Shown one piece after another: positions 45,325 through 53,264 of a DNA stretch of 64,000 nucleotides. The stretch covers positions 62,001 through 126,000 of the forward strand of contig JBPCNX010000073.1 of the NCBI GenBank assembly GCA_051000815.1, in the 5' to 3' direction. Every line of letters begins with the position of its first letter. Within the stretch, counting starts at the first letter, position 1. Source of the stretch: PSRF01 sp051000815. Lineage in GTDB: Bacteria; Acidobacteriota; Blastocatellia; Pyrinomonadales; Pyrinomonadaceae. Below the pieces are notes generated by a model, which did no database searches, was not told the DNA's origin, and saw nothing but the letters and a program-made list of their open reading frames with translations. Made by a program: the position numbers and the translations under genes.

Positions 45325-45973
45325 GCGACTGCCGCGCGCGGGTGGCGGACCAAAAACTCCGGGACCAAATGGCCGCTCTGGCAAAGGGAACGGACACGAA
45401 GGGCCGTTTCCGAGCTACAACTCTGCCGCCAATCGTTACCGCATCGGCATGTGGGTGGCGCTCGCTTCGATTCTGATGTTGTTTACGGCGCTCACCAGCG
45501 CCTATATCGTGCGTGCCGCGTCTTCCAATGATTGGAAGCCTTTGCCGATGCCGAGCATTTTGTGGCTGAGCACGATGCTGATCGTTGTCAGTAGTGGCAC
45601 CATTGAGTTTGCCAAACGAAAACTGAAAGCGAGCGCTGAGGTTTCGTACAAGAGTTGGCTTCTGATTACGACTGCTCTGGGCCTCGGATTTCTCGGGTCG
45701 CAGCTATGGGCCTGGAGAGAACTTGTGGGGCAGCGCGTTTACGTCGCGAGTCATCCCCACAGTTCTTTCTTCTATCTGTTGACGGCAACTCACGGCGTGC
45801 ATTTGATCGGGGGCCTGCTGGCTTTGATCTACCTGCTGTTGCGGACCCGCAAGCCGCTTGACGAACGCTTTCAACCGAAGCGAGTGGCGGCCGCCGGCGC
45901 CGTTAGCCTCTACTGGCATTTTATGGACGCTTTATGGATCTACCTGTTCTTGCTTTTGTTCTTTTGGCGGTAA
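45299..45973 (+). CDS. Cytochrome c oxidase subunit III-like protein (first copy)
   Basis: 224 residues from the ATG at 45299 (GGAAGG nine bases upstream), starting inside the coxA 3' end. After a Gly/Lys-rich N terminus come five helices of the subunit III fold. THGVHLIGGLLALIYLLLRT and SLYWHFMDALWIYLFLLLFF are the hallmark segments. The helix 1-2 region is shorter than usual. It is followed by a second subunit III-like gene; the two are only distantly alike. Confidence 0.88.
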   Translation: MATMVTSTKRLPRAGGGPKTPGPNGRSGKGNGHEGPFPSYNSAANRYRIGMWVALASILMLFTALTSAYIVRAASSNDWKPLPMPSILWLSTMLIVVSSGTIEFAKRKLKASAEVSYKSWLLITTALGLGFLGSQLWAWRELVGQRVYVASHPHSSFFYLLTATHGVHLIGGLLALIYLLLRTRKPLDERFQPKRVAAAGAVSLYWHFMDALWIYLFLLLFFWR

Positions 45974-46017
45974 CAGCTGACCGCAGAAGGTCGACATTAA
46001 TTTAACGGAGGTGACAG

Positions 46018-46698
46018 GTGAGCACTGAAGCACGTGCAGAACATTTTCCCGCAGCGGACTGGAACGGAGGTGTGCTCCCGTATCGCGTTGGTCATCGCAA
46101 GCTGGGAATGTGGTTGTTCATTGTCTCTGACTCGCTGACGTTTTCCGCGCTGCTGATTGGATATAGCTATCTGCGCGCTTCCAACAACTGGCCGACACCC
46201 TTTCCCTTCTATCCCAGTATCGTATTTGCCTCGGTGATGACCTTTTGTCTGCTCTCGTCGAGCTTGACGATGGTCTTCGGCGTATCGGCCTCGAGCCGCG
46301 GCGACAAAGAGAAGGCCCGCAAGTGGATCCTTGCCACGATCTTTTTCGGCGGCGCTTTTATCGTGTTGCACTTGATCGAGTGGAACCACTTGATTCACGA
46401 AGGCCTGCAACCGTTTAGTTTGCCTGCTCACTGGGTCACGGCTTTTACTGCGCCCGATGGCAGCCTACCTTCGCCGCTCTTTGGCGCGACATTTTTTGCA
46501 ATTACGGGTCTACACATGTTCCACGTTGCTACCGGCGTCATCTACCTGAGCGTCGTCGCCGCAAGAGTGAAAAAGCTGAAGCACGAAGATGTGGAGATCA
46601 GCGGTCTCTATTGGCACTTCGTAGATCTCGTCTGGATGTTCGTGTTCCCCTTGATCTACATCATGTCTGTCGACATCGGCGGACATCTGGCACGCTGA
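46018..46698 (+). CDS. coxC: Cytochrome c oxidase subunit III-like protein (second copy)
   Basis: 226 residues from a GTG with GGAGGTGA upstream. It has five or six helices, with KLGMWLFIVSDSLTFSALLI, GLHMFHVATGVIYLSVVAAR and SGLYWHFVDLVWMFVFPLIY, all classic subunit III positions, including the E/D region of helix 3 replaced by WNHLIHEGL. It probably stabilises proton uptake into subunit I. Having two adjacent subunit III-like genes suggests a divided role or a heteromeric complex. Confidence 0.9.
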   Translation: MSTEARAEHFPAADWNGGVLPYRVGHRKLGMWLFIVSDSLTFSALLIGYSYLRASNNWPTPFPFYPSIVFASVMTFCLLSSSLTMVFGVSASSRGDKEKARKWILATIFFGGAFIVLHLIEWNHLIHEGLQPFSLPAHWVTAFTAPDGSLPSPLFGATFFAITGLHMFHVATGVIYLSVVAARVKKLKHEDVEISGLYWHFVDLVWMFVFPLIYIMSVDIGGHLAR

Positions 46699-46721
46699 TT
46701 TCTGGAGGAGGAGAAACAATC

Positions 46722-47069
46722 ATGAGCGCACACGAAGAACACTTCGCCGGCAGTAATAAGTTGTTTACCTCAATCTGGGTTTGGCTTTTGGTGCTGACGC
46801 TGGCTGAAATCTTCCTGGCTTACAAGCCAATGTCGATTCATTTCATGCTGACGATCCTGCTTGGCCTCTCCATTATTAAGGCAGCGCTGATTGTGGCTTA
46901 CTTCATGCACTTGAAGTTTGAACGCCTGAGCCTGATCCTGACGATTGTGCCGATGCTGGTAGTTTGTATCTGTTTGCTATTCGTGTTTTTCCCCGACAGC
47001 TTTAGATCGGCCGAACTCCGGGATAAATTCAAGGAAACTCCGTCCGCTCCGGCAGTTGAGGAGCACTGA
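46722..47069 (+). CDS. Cytochrome c oxidase subunit IV-like protein
   Basis: 115 residues from the ATG at 46722, preceded by GGAGGAGG. Three helices: SIWVWLLVLTLAEIFLAYKP, HFMLTILLGLSIIKAALIVA and LILTIVPMLVVCICLLFVFF, with a conserved YFMHLKFE between the last two. This is the prokaryotic COX4/CyoD-type subunit, which assists CuB loading or assembly. A start at 46611 would overlap coxC and is rejected. Its stop overlaps the next start by one base. Confidence 0.9.
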   Translation: MSAHEEHFAGSNKLFTSIWVWLLVLTLAEIFLAYKPMSIHFMLTILLGLSIIKAALIVAYFMHLKFERLSLILTIVPMLVVCICLLFVFFPDSFRSAELRDKFKETPSAPAVEEH

Positions 47070-47365
47070 TGAACGTAATGCGATTAGCCAGGTTATTTTT
47101 GGTCGCGACGCTGGCCCTGCTGACAGTGTTGTTGGTTGATGTGTCAGGATTAGCCCAGTGTTCGATGTGCCGGGCGTCTCTCGCAGGGTCGAACAATGCG
47201 TTCTTCATCAGGAATTTCAACATCGGTGTATTAGTCTTGTTGACGCCACCAGTCGCGATTTTTTGTTCGATCTTCGTAATTCTGAAGCGTCATAGCGGAA
47301 CAAATGGACAGGATTCAAACGAGGATCGGGCTGCTGTTGAAGTGGATCCACCCAGCCGCTTTTAA
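47069..47365 (+). CDS. Small oxidase-cluster membrane protein with CSMC motif
   Basis: 98 residues. N-terminal signal/helix (LFLVATLALLTVLLVDVSGL), then AQCSMCRASLAGSNNAFFIR and a second helix (IGVLVLLTPPVAIFCSIFVI), with a polar tail. The CxxC just after the first helix would face the periplasm and could be a copper or thiol site. I do not know a named family. Starts on the last base of the subunit IV stop, so it is translationally coupled to it. Confidence 0.7.
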   Translation: MNVMRLARLFLVATLALLTVLLVDVSGLAQCSMCRASLAGSNNAFFIRNFNIGVLVLLTPPVAIFCSIFVILKRHSGTNGQDSNEDRAAVEVDPPSRF

Positions 47366-47407
47366 GACTTGTGTTGGTAAGCTTGAGGTTTGAGAGTGCT
47401 GGTTTCT

Positions 47408-47623
47408 ATGTCCGACGATAATCCGTTAGCTATCGACGTTGACGTTCGCACCACTCGCGGCAGGGCCTGCCCTCGGTGCGGCGGTAAAATCATTCCCTCG
47501 GACCGCGCTGTTTACCAAAGCACTGGCGACCCCAGTGGGGTCTTTGCCATCTGGCAATGCGAGAGGTGCGGCTACGAAGAGATGTCGGAACGTCCCAAAC
47601 CTGCCGGTAAAGCGAAACACTAG
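47408..47623 (+). CDS. Small zinc-ribbon protein
   Basis: 71 residues from the ATG at 47408. Two zinc-knuckle pairs, CPRCGG (~21-26) and CERCGY (~52-57), form a zinc ribbon; there is no membrane helix. Function unknown. It lies in the oxidase cluster 42 bp after the CSMC membrane protein and abuts the next gene. Confidence 0.65.
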   Translation: MSDDNPLAIDVDVRTTRGRACPRCGGKIIPSDRAVYQSTGDPSGVFAIWQCERCGYEEMSERPKPAGKAKH

Positions 47624-47632
47624 GTGCGACTG

Positions 47633-47980
47633 ATGAAGAACGAATTGGGCTTGCTGAATTTTATCTGCATCTTGGTAGGCCTTCTGTTTATCGCCTTCGC
47701 TGTGATGACGGCCCTTTTCTACCCACCGCTGCTCAGTACGGACAATCTCTTCATCATTATGGTGTGCATGGTGATGGCCCTGGTGTTTATGTCTAACCCT
47801 CTGCTCTACCTGCACTCGGAAGGCCGCCTGCCGATCCCTTTCGCCAAGCGCTTGGGAAAGCAGCCGCAGGTAGCGCAGCTCGCCGGCTCCAGTCCGCCGC
47901 TTCTTGACGCCAAGGGTCGGGCCGTTCCTCCCGATGTTAAGGCGATAATGGCCGGCATGACCCAGAAAAAGAAAGAGTAG
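47633..47980 (+). CDS. Small two-helix membrane protein of the oxidase cluster
   Basis: 115 residues from the ATG at 47633 (AGGTG six bases upstream; a GTG at 47624 is an alternative). Two helices (LGLLNFICILVGLLFIAFAV and LFIIMVCMVMALVFMSNPLL), then a Pro-rich cytosolic tail with VPPDVKAIMAGMTQKKKE. No known family. Context suggests an oxidase accessory role. Confidence 0.6.
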   Translation: MKNELGLLNFICILVGLLFIAFAVMTALFYPPLLSTDNLFIIMVCMVMALVFMSNPLLYLHSEGRLPIPFAKRLGKQPQVAQLAGSSPPLLDAKGRAVPPDVKAIMAGMTQKKKE

Positions 47981-48019
47981 TGCGGATCAACTTCCAGCCT
48001 TAACTTCCGTTCCAAAAGC

Positions 48020-48238
48020 ATGGACGATCTAGCAAAGCGAGTGCTGAAGAGCTTTGGGCATTGGGGAAAAGACTCACTCGACCTGCACACCCTTTTTGAG
48101 ATCGGCGGTAATGACCCGGACGCGCGCACGGCGGTATTTGATACGGTAGAGCGGCTGGTGAAGGAAGGCTTGCTTGAAGAGTTGGGAAATGATTTTTACG
48201 CTCTGACGGAAGCCGGAAGAGCGGCCGCACGCAGTTAA
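48020..48238 (+). CDS. Small winged-helix-like protein
   Basis: 72 residues. The pattern resembles a small winged-helix or two-helix domain: AVFDTVERLVKEGLLEELGN followed by a wing FYALTEAGRAAA. It could bind DNA or a protein partner; I cannot place it further. It ends just before a hairpin-plus-T-run. Confidence 0.55.
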   Translation: MDDLAKRVLKSFGHWGKDSLDLHTLFEIGGNDPDARTAVFDTVERLVKEGLLEELGNDFYALTEAGRAAARS

Positions 48239-48243
48239 ACAGC

Positions 48244-48313
48244 GATCCACTAATTCACACTAAGCACCGCCAACCTCTTCGGTTATCTTCGTGTGATTTC
48301 GTGGATCTTTTTT
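48244..48313 (+). terminator. Rho-independent terminator built from the ACGAA-family repeat
   Basis: Arms 48244-48260 and 48291-48307 pair over 17 bp with two mismatches and are followed directly by six T (48308-48313). It lies six bases after the stop at 48238. The right arm GTGTGATTTCGTGGATC is the same word as the hairpin at 29434-29455. Confidence 0.65.
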
Positions 48314-48336
48314 GATCGAGTTCGCAGAACGACCTA

Positions 48337-48771
48337 ATGCCTGACTACATTTCGCAGCTCCCCCATCTCAATGCCTTTTTGAACACGACGAGCGCGATTC
48401 TGCTTATTGCGGGCTATCGCTTCATTCGGGCCGGGCGAATTGCTGCCCACCGTAACTGCCAGCTCTCGGCCTTCTCCACGTCAGTTGTTTTTCTGGCTTC
48501 CTATCTGACGTACCACTACTACCACGGTGATACGAAGTTTCTCGGGCAGGGAATCGTGCGGCCCTTCTACTTCATGATTCTCATTACCCACGTGGTACTG
48601 GCCATTGTCATAGTTCCACTTGTTTTGATCACTCTTGTTCGGGCGGCACGCGGCGACTTTGTCCGCCATCGCCGCATCGCGCGCTGGACGTTGCCCCTCT
48701 GGCTCTACGTCTCAGTTACAGGTGTCATTGTGTATCTGATGCTTTACCATCTCTATCCCGGTGGTGAGTGA
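48337..48771 (+). CDS. DUF420 membrane protein (CtaM-like oxidase assembly factor)
   Basis: 144 residues, four helices. LPHLNAFLNTTSAILLIAGY, THVVLAIVIVPLVLITLVRA, RRIARWTLPLWLYVSVTGVI and YLMLYHLYP are the conserved DUF420 blocks with their histidines. In Bacillus the DUF420 protein CtaM is needed for active haem A oxidase. The oxidase genes just upstream support that role. It is followed seven bases later by the HEAT/biotinyl-like protein. Confidence 0.85.
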   Translation: MPDYISQLPHLNAFLNTTSAILLIAGYRFIRAGRIAAHRNCQLSAFSTSVVFLASYLTYHYYHGDTKFLGQGIVRPFYFMILITHVVLAIVIVPLVLITLVRAARGDFVRHRRIARWTLPLWLYVSVTGVIVYLMLYHLYPGGE

Positions 48772-48777
48772 TGGCTG

Positions 48778-49692
48778 ATGAGTGATAACGATTCACAACT
48801 TGCGCCCAACGGCAACAAGCCGGAATTGAAGCTGGCAGTGCCGGAAGTGAAGCGGCTCCGCGCGTCGGGCCCGATTCTTATTCTTGCGGTGCTGTTTGTG
48901 CTGGGGGCCTTTCTGAGTTGGTACTTCTCCTGGTTCGGTCGCAGGTTGTCCGATGCTGACGTCACCAGCTATCTCTCCGACCAAAAACATCCGCGTCGCG
49001 TTCAGCATGCGTTGTTGCAGGTGCAGGAACGGATTGCTCAGGGTGATCCAGCGGCGCGGCAGTGGTATCCGCAGGTTGTTCGCCTGGCGAATGATCCCGA
49101 GACTGAGTTTCGTTTGACGGTCGCCTGGCTGATGGGCTTCGACCAGAAGTCCGATGAATTTCATCAGACACTTTTGGCGTTGGTAAAGGATAACGAACCA
49201 ATCGTGCGCAGGAATGCCGCCCTGGCATTGCTGCGATTTGGTGACGCCACTGGGCGTGACCAGTTGCGCGCAACGCTGCAACCATACGCCTTTACCTCTC
49301 CGGTTGGAGGGATCGTTGAGAGCGCGCTGAAGGAACAATCCCAGGTTGCGCGCGGCTCATTGTTGGTGCGGTTGCGCCAGCCGAATAACATCACCGAAGA
49401 AGTACGGTCGCCACTTCCCGGCCGGATTGAAAGAGTAACCGTGTCGCCAGGGGCGACGATCGCGGCCGGCGAAACCCTGCTCACACTCACGTCAGACGAA
49501 GAGAGTGTATGGGAGGCGCTACGCGGACTTTCCCTTGTCGGAGAAGGCGACGACTTGCCGGTCCTTGAGTTGTATGAGCGCGGTTCCGCACCCGGGCCCC
49601 AGCGTTCAGACCGCATAAAAGAGCAAGCGGCCCTGACGGCCAAAGCCATCAAGAGCCGCCTTGCGCAGAGTGGTCAGGTTCCTAAGCAGTAG
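48778..49692 (+). CDS. Membrane protein with HEAT-like repeats and a biotinyl/lipoyl-like hairpin
   Basis: 304 residues. One helix (ILILAVLFVLGAFLSWYFSW, ~33-52). HEAT-like units (~70-160: WYPQVVRLANDPETEFRLTV, LLALVKDNEPIVRRNAALAL) follow. Then comes a barrel-sandwich-like segment, VRSPLPGRIERVTVSPGATI-AAGETLLTL (~206-236), as in biotinyl/lipoyl or membrane-fusion domains, but without the modified lysine. The combination is unfamiliar. It closes the oxidase cluster, so a scaffold or assembly role is plausible. It overlaps the convergent ferredoxin gene by 11 bp. Confidence 0.65.
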   Translation: MSDNDSQLAPNGNKPELKLAVPEVKRLRASGPILILAVLFVLGAFLSWYFSWFGRRLSDADVTSYLSDQKHPRRVQHALLQVQERIAQGDPAARQWYPQVVRLANDPETEFRLTVAWLMGFDQKSDEFHQTLLALVKDNEPIVRRNAALALLRFGDATGRDQLRATLQPYAFTSPVGGIVESALKEQSQVARGSLLVRLRQPNNITEEVRSPLPGRIERVTVSPGATIAAGETLLTLTSDEESVWEALRGLSLVGEGDDLPVLELYERGSAPGPQRSDRIKEQAALTAKAIKSRLAQSGQVPKQ

Positions 49693-50056
49693 GTGGGGCC
49701 GGAGGAGCATCCGGCAGCGAGATTCCGTGCAGGCCTTCCCAGTCTTCCGTGGGCACCATCTCGATCGCGTCCCAGGGACAGCCATCCAGAAATGCGCCGT
49801 CTGGCCCCTTGCTAATGCACTTCTGGCAGCCAATGCAGAGATAGGGATCAACCTCGATGCGGCCAAAGGGCGGATGATCCTCATCCGGCACCCAGAACAT
49901 ACACGCTTCGATCGGGCAATACTCAACGCATGCCGGTGATCCGGCACAACCCGTGCAACAGTCCGTGGTAATCGCCAGGATGCGCGGCTTCTTTTTGCGC
50001 GTCGCCTTGCCATCACCCTCTGACATCGGCCAATGTTTGTCTACGATGTCGTACAC
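49682..50056 (-). CDS. 4Fe-4S ferredoxin with two clusters
   Basis: About 124 residues from a GTG at 50056 (GGGGG eight bases upstream); ATG 50026 and TTG 50095 are alternatives. Cluster motifs are CTGCAGSPACVEYCP (C-x2-C-x5-C-x3-C-P) and CIGCQKC...GCP, the latter with about 11 residues before the last cysteine. Both are looser than the standard C-x2-C-x2-C-x3-C-P. A low-potential electron carrier; the partner is unknown. Convergent with the oxidase cluster. Confidence 0.8.
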   Translation of the reverse strand: MYDIVDKHWPMSEGDGKATRKKKPRILAITTDCCTGCAGSPACVEYCPIEACMFWVPDEDHPPFGRIEVDPYLCIGCQKCISKGPDGAFLDGCPWDAIEMVPTEDWEGLHGISLPDAPPAPPTA

Positions 50057-50260
50057 GTTTGCTGCCCCCGGTCTTGATCGTCGCCAAATTTCCAAACCCT
50101 AAATTCGTCTGTTCGCCTGCTGTCTGCTCGCAGAGTTCCCGAAGCCGACTCTAACATAGCAATGCTGATTTCCTCAACAATTTGTGTCGTTAGCACTTCC
50201 AGCTTGTCGTCGTGGAGCAGCGGGAGTCTAATGAAGCAAAATTTCGAGGAGGCAACGAGC

Positions 50261-51043
50261 ATGGAAACGGTAACAGGAATTTTCGATTCGAGGGCCACGG
50301 CGGAGCGCGCGGTCCAGCAACTTCGGGCAGCCGGAATTTCGAATGACAGGATTGCATTCTTAACGCCAGGAACGCGTGAAGATCAGATTGAAGCGAACGT
50401 TCCATTAAGCGACACAGAACAGTCTGGAATGGGTCAAGCGATGGGCGGTGCTGTTGGTGGAGCGTTGGGCGCGGCCAGTGGAGCGGGACTGGGCGCTGGA
50501 TTGGCAAGCTTGCTGGTGCCAGGTGTTGGTCCGGTTTTGGCGGCTGGCATAATTGGGGCCGCGATTCTGGGCATCGGTGGTACCGCAACCGGAATGGCCG
50601 CAGGCGCCGCGGTGGAAAGATCCCTGGCCGATGGGCTGCCGCACGATGAGTTATACGTTTACGAAGATGCCTTACGACTCGGCCGCACGGTAGTCATTGT
50701 ATTTGCCGACGATCAAAAGACAGAAGACGAAGCACAAAAAGTCCTGGACGAAGCTGGTGCAGCAAGTGTGGACGCGGCCCGGGAGGATTGGTGGCTCGGG
50801 TTGCGGGACACAGAGGCTGAGAGCTATCGCGCCGCTGGTAGTGACTTTGATAGTGACGAGGCTGACTACCGGCGCGGTTTCGAAGCCGCGTTTCATGCGA
50901 AACTGCGCGGTCGTTCTTACGAGGAGGCGGCGCCCGAATTGATCGTTTTTTACCACGAAGCCAGATCAAACGCGGCGTTTCGTCGCGGTTACGAGCGCGG
51001 CTATGCCTATCACAAGGACCTGCAGGAAAAGCACCGCAGTTGA
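50261..51043 (+). CDS. General stress protein 17M-like / glycine-zipper protein
   Basis: 260 residues from the ATG at 50261 with GAGGAGG upstream; earlier in-frame ATGs lack a ribosome site. The N terminus METVTGIFDSRATAERAVQQ matches the GSP17M/YflT-type domain. A glycine-zipper transmembrane block follows (GGAVGGALGAASGAGLGAGL, ~65-130), then an acidic C-terminal helical domain. Stress-related by family name only. The next small gene starts on its stop codon. Confidence 0.72.
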   Translation: METVTGIFDSRATAERAVQQLRAAGISNDRIAFLTPGTREDQIEANVPLSDTEQSGMGQAMGGAVGGALGAASGAGLGAGLASLLVPGVGPVLAAGIIGAAILGIGGTATGMAAGAAVERSLADGLPHDELYVYEDALRLGRTVVIVFADDQKTEDEAQKVLDEAGAASVDAAREDWWLGLRDTEAESYRAAGSDFDSDEADYRRGFEAAFHAKLRGRSYEEAAPELIVFYHEARSNAAFRRGYERGYAYHKDLQEKHRS

Positions 51044-51213
51044 AAGAAGTAGTCCTCAACCTGGCTGTGCTGATTGGAATCCTGGCGCTCAGTGCGATCA
51101 TTACGCAATGGTTTGCTCGAACCATGTATATTCGTTGTCTCGCGTGCGGCACACTGAACGCCAGACGCCGGGTGAACTGCCGGTCGTGTAACACCGAACT
51201 TAGATCCCAATAA
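51040..51213 (+). CDS. 57-residue membrane zinc-ribbon protein (small gene)
   Basis: Read directly from the sequence: TTG start at 51040-51042 overlapping the TGA of the preceding gene (TTGA junction), stop TAA at 51211. The protein has one helix (VLNLAVLIGILALSAIITQW, residues 5-24), then CLACGTLNARRRVNCRSC, a zinc-ribbon pair at residues 33-50. Stop-start overlap, helix plus paired CxxC and a clean stop support a real gene. No AGGAG is visible, so it may rely on coupling. Function unknown. Confidence 0.6.
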   Translation: MKEVVLNLAVLIGILALSAIITQWFARTMYIRCLACGTLNARRRVNCRSCNTELRSQ

Positions 51214-51232
51214 ACAACCCTTTTGAAAACTT

Positions 51233-52987
51233 ATGACGCAAGAGTCTCGATCTACGGTCCCCTCGGATTGGCAAACCTACGCCGAACAAACAAACTATCG
51301 CGAGACCGCTCGATATGATGATACCGTCGCCTATGCGCGGAGACTGGCTGCTGCCTCGCCACTGATTCGTTATGAAAGTTTCGGTAAAAGCGGAGAAGGA
51401 CGAGACCTGCCACTCTTAATTGCCAGCGCAGGCGAATCATTTACGCCGGAAGGGGCACACACTTCCGGGAAACCGGTGGTGTTGATCCAGGCGTGCATTC
51501 ACGCCGGCGAACCTGATGGTAAAGACGCCGGCTTCGCTCTGTTGCGGGATATTGCGATCACCAAAACACAACCTGATCTGCTTCAGAACCTGGTCATCCT
51601 CTTCATTCCGATCTACAACACCGATGGCCACGAGCGATCCAGTCCCTACAATCGCATCAACCAGAATGGTCCGGCAGAGATGGGGTGGCGCACTACAACG
51701 TCCTATCAGAACCTCAATCGCGATTACATGAAGGCGGACACACCCGAGACCCGTGCCTGGCTCGCGCTTTGGAACCGTTGGCATCCGGATTTGTTCATCG
51801 ATTGTCATGTAACCGATGGCGCGGACTATCGCTACAACATCACCTATCAGTTTGAACATCACCAGGGGATTGCGCCCAGTGTTCTGGCCTGGGAGCGCGA
51901 AGTGATTGACGGCAAAGTTTTCCCGGCGACTGAAGCGGCAGGCAACGTTGTTTCCTGGTATCTGGAGTTTGCAGACAATCGCGACTTCACCAGGGGCATT
52001 CGTGATTTCAATGGGAGTCCGCGATTCTCCACCGGGCATGTCCCGCTCAGGAACCGGCCTGGTGTGTTGATCGAAACACACATGATTAAGGATTACCGTT
52101 CCCGCGTCGTCGGCACCTACGATCTGCTGCGCTTCACGCTCGCTGAAGTCAATCGCGATCCGCAAAAGCTTCTCAACGCCGTGCGGCGAGCTGATGAAGA
52201 GACTATAGCGCGCTGGGGTAGGTTTGATCTCGAACAGAGTTATCCGATTGATTTCGAGCTGACGGATCAGGCAGTGCCGTACAACCTAAAAGCGCTTTCA
52301 TCGCGAACGGAAATGAGTGAGGTGTCAGGTGAGACGCGCGTTGTTTTTGGTTCTGAGCCACTCGATATTACGGTACCGATGTACAACAACTTTCGCGTGA
52401 AAACCGTAGTCGTACCGCCTCTCGCGTACATTGTTCCGCCACAGTGGCAGGAAGTGATTGAAGTTATCAAGACCCATGGTCTGCATTGGGAAGAGACGAG
52501 TGCAGCAACGACTTTGGAGGTCCAGAGTTATCGTTTTAGTGAAGTGACCTGGCCGGATGGCCCTTTTGAGGGCCGGTTCATGCCGCGCTTCAAAACTGAG
52601 CCGACACGCGAGCGCCGAACGTTTCCACCCGGCTCGGTTGTTGTTCCGCTTAATCAAAGCCTGGCGAAGGTCGCAGTCAATCTCTTGGAGCCGCAAGCTC
52701 CGGACTCACTTGTCGCCTGGGGTTTCTTCAACGCGATTTTCGAGCAGAAGGAATATGGCGAACACTACGTGCTGGAAACTCTCGCGCGCGAAATGATGGA
52801 AGAAGATCCGTCGCTAAGGAAAGAGTTTGAAAAAATGCTGTCGACCGAATCCGGCTTTGCGGCGAACTCCGCCGCGCGTCTGGCGTTCTTTTATAAGCGT
52901 TCGCCTTATTGGGATCAGCAGATGAATCTCTACCCTATTGGACGCATCACGACGCAGCAGGAGTTGAAACCTGCAGGGATGTCCTAG
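51233..52987 (+). CDS. M14-family zinc carboxypeptidase
   Basis: 584 residues, no signal peptide evident. Zinc ligands are visible: HAGEPDGK (His90 and Glu93, HxxE) and DCHVTDG (His192). Between them, YNTDGHER and NLNRDYMK are typical of M14 enzymes (the Asn-Arg substrate-binding pair). The C-terminal ~250 residues are beta-rich and of unknown role. Likely hydrolyses peptides or peptidoglycan-like substrates. It starts 19 bp after the small zinc-ribbon gene. Confidence 0.85.
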   Translation: MTQESRSTVPSDWQTYAEQTNYRETARYDDTVAYARRLAAASPLIRYESFGKSGEGRDLPLLIASAGESFTPEGAHTSGKPVVLIQACIHAGEPDGKDAGFALLRDIAITKTQPDLLQNLVILFIPIYNTDGHERSSPYNRINQNGPAEMGWRTTTSYQNLNRDYMKADTPETRAWLALWNRWHPDLFIDCHVTDGADYRYNITYQFEHHQGIAPSVLAWEREVIDGKVFPATEAAGNVVSWYLEFADNRDFTRGIRDFNGSPRFSTGHVPLRNRPGVLIETHMIKDYRSRVVGTYDLLRFTLAEVNRDPQKLLNAVRRADEETIARWGRFDLEQSYPIDFELTDQAVPYNLKALSSRTEMSEVSGETRVVFGSEPLDITVPMYNNFRVKTVVVPPLAYIVPPQWQEVIEVIKTHGLHWEETSAATTLEVQSYRFSEVTWPDGPFEGRFMPRFKTEPTRERRTFPPGSVVVPLNQSLAKVAVNLLEPQAPDSLVAWGFFNAIFEQKEYGEHYVLETLAREMMEEDPSLRKEFEKMLSTESGFAANSAARLAFFYKRSPYWDQQMNLYPIGRITTQQELKPAGMS

Positions 52988-53006
52988 TGAGCGGTTGAGG
53001 AGCAGG

Positions 53007-53178
53007 TTGGGGCAATTCGCAGGTCAGGAAGGTGAACCCTGTCCCCGCTCAACTGGGTCCAGCGTTTCAGAACATATCGACAATCATGGTTTTCACGGCG
53101 TCGAAAGGTACAACTTGTCATGAATGTCTCCACGGCTTGCGGGGACAGGGTCCACCTTCCTGACCCGAATTGCCCCAA
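53007..53178. repeat. REPIN-like element: two inverted ~41-bp arms around a 90-bp spacer
   Basis: The left arm 53007-53048 (TTGGGGCAATTCGCAGGTCA...) and right arm 53139-53178 are reverse complements apart from a 2-base insertion and one or two mismatches. Both contain GGTSAACCCTGTCCCCGC-like text, the GGGGACAGGG core common in REP sequences mobilised by RAYT transposases. No transposase is present nearby. It fills the 277-bp convergent gap. Confidence 0.8.
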
Positions 53179-53264
53179 CTCGGTCGCTCCGGTACTGCAG
53201 TTGAGGGCGATGTTGCCCCTGTGCGGTCGCTACCCCGGGGCTTTGACCTCCTCACCAAGTCAAC

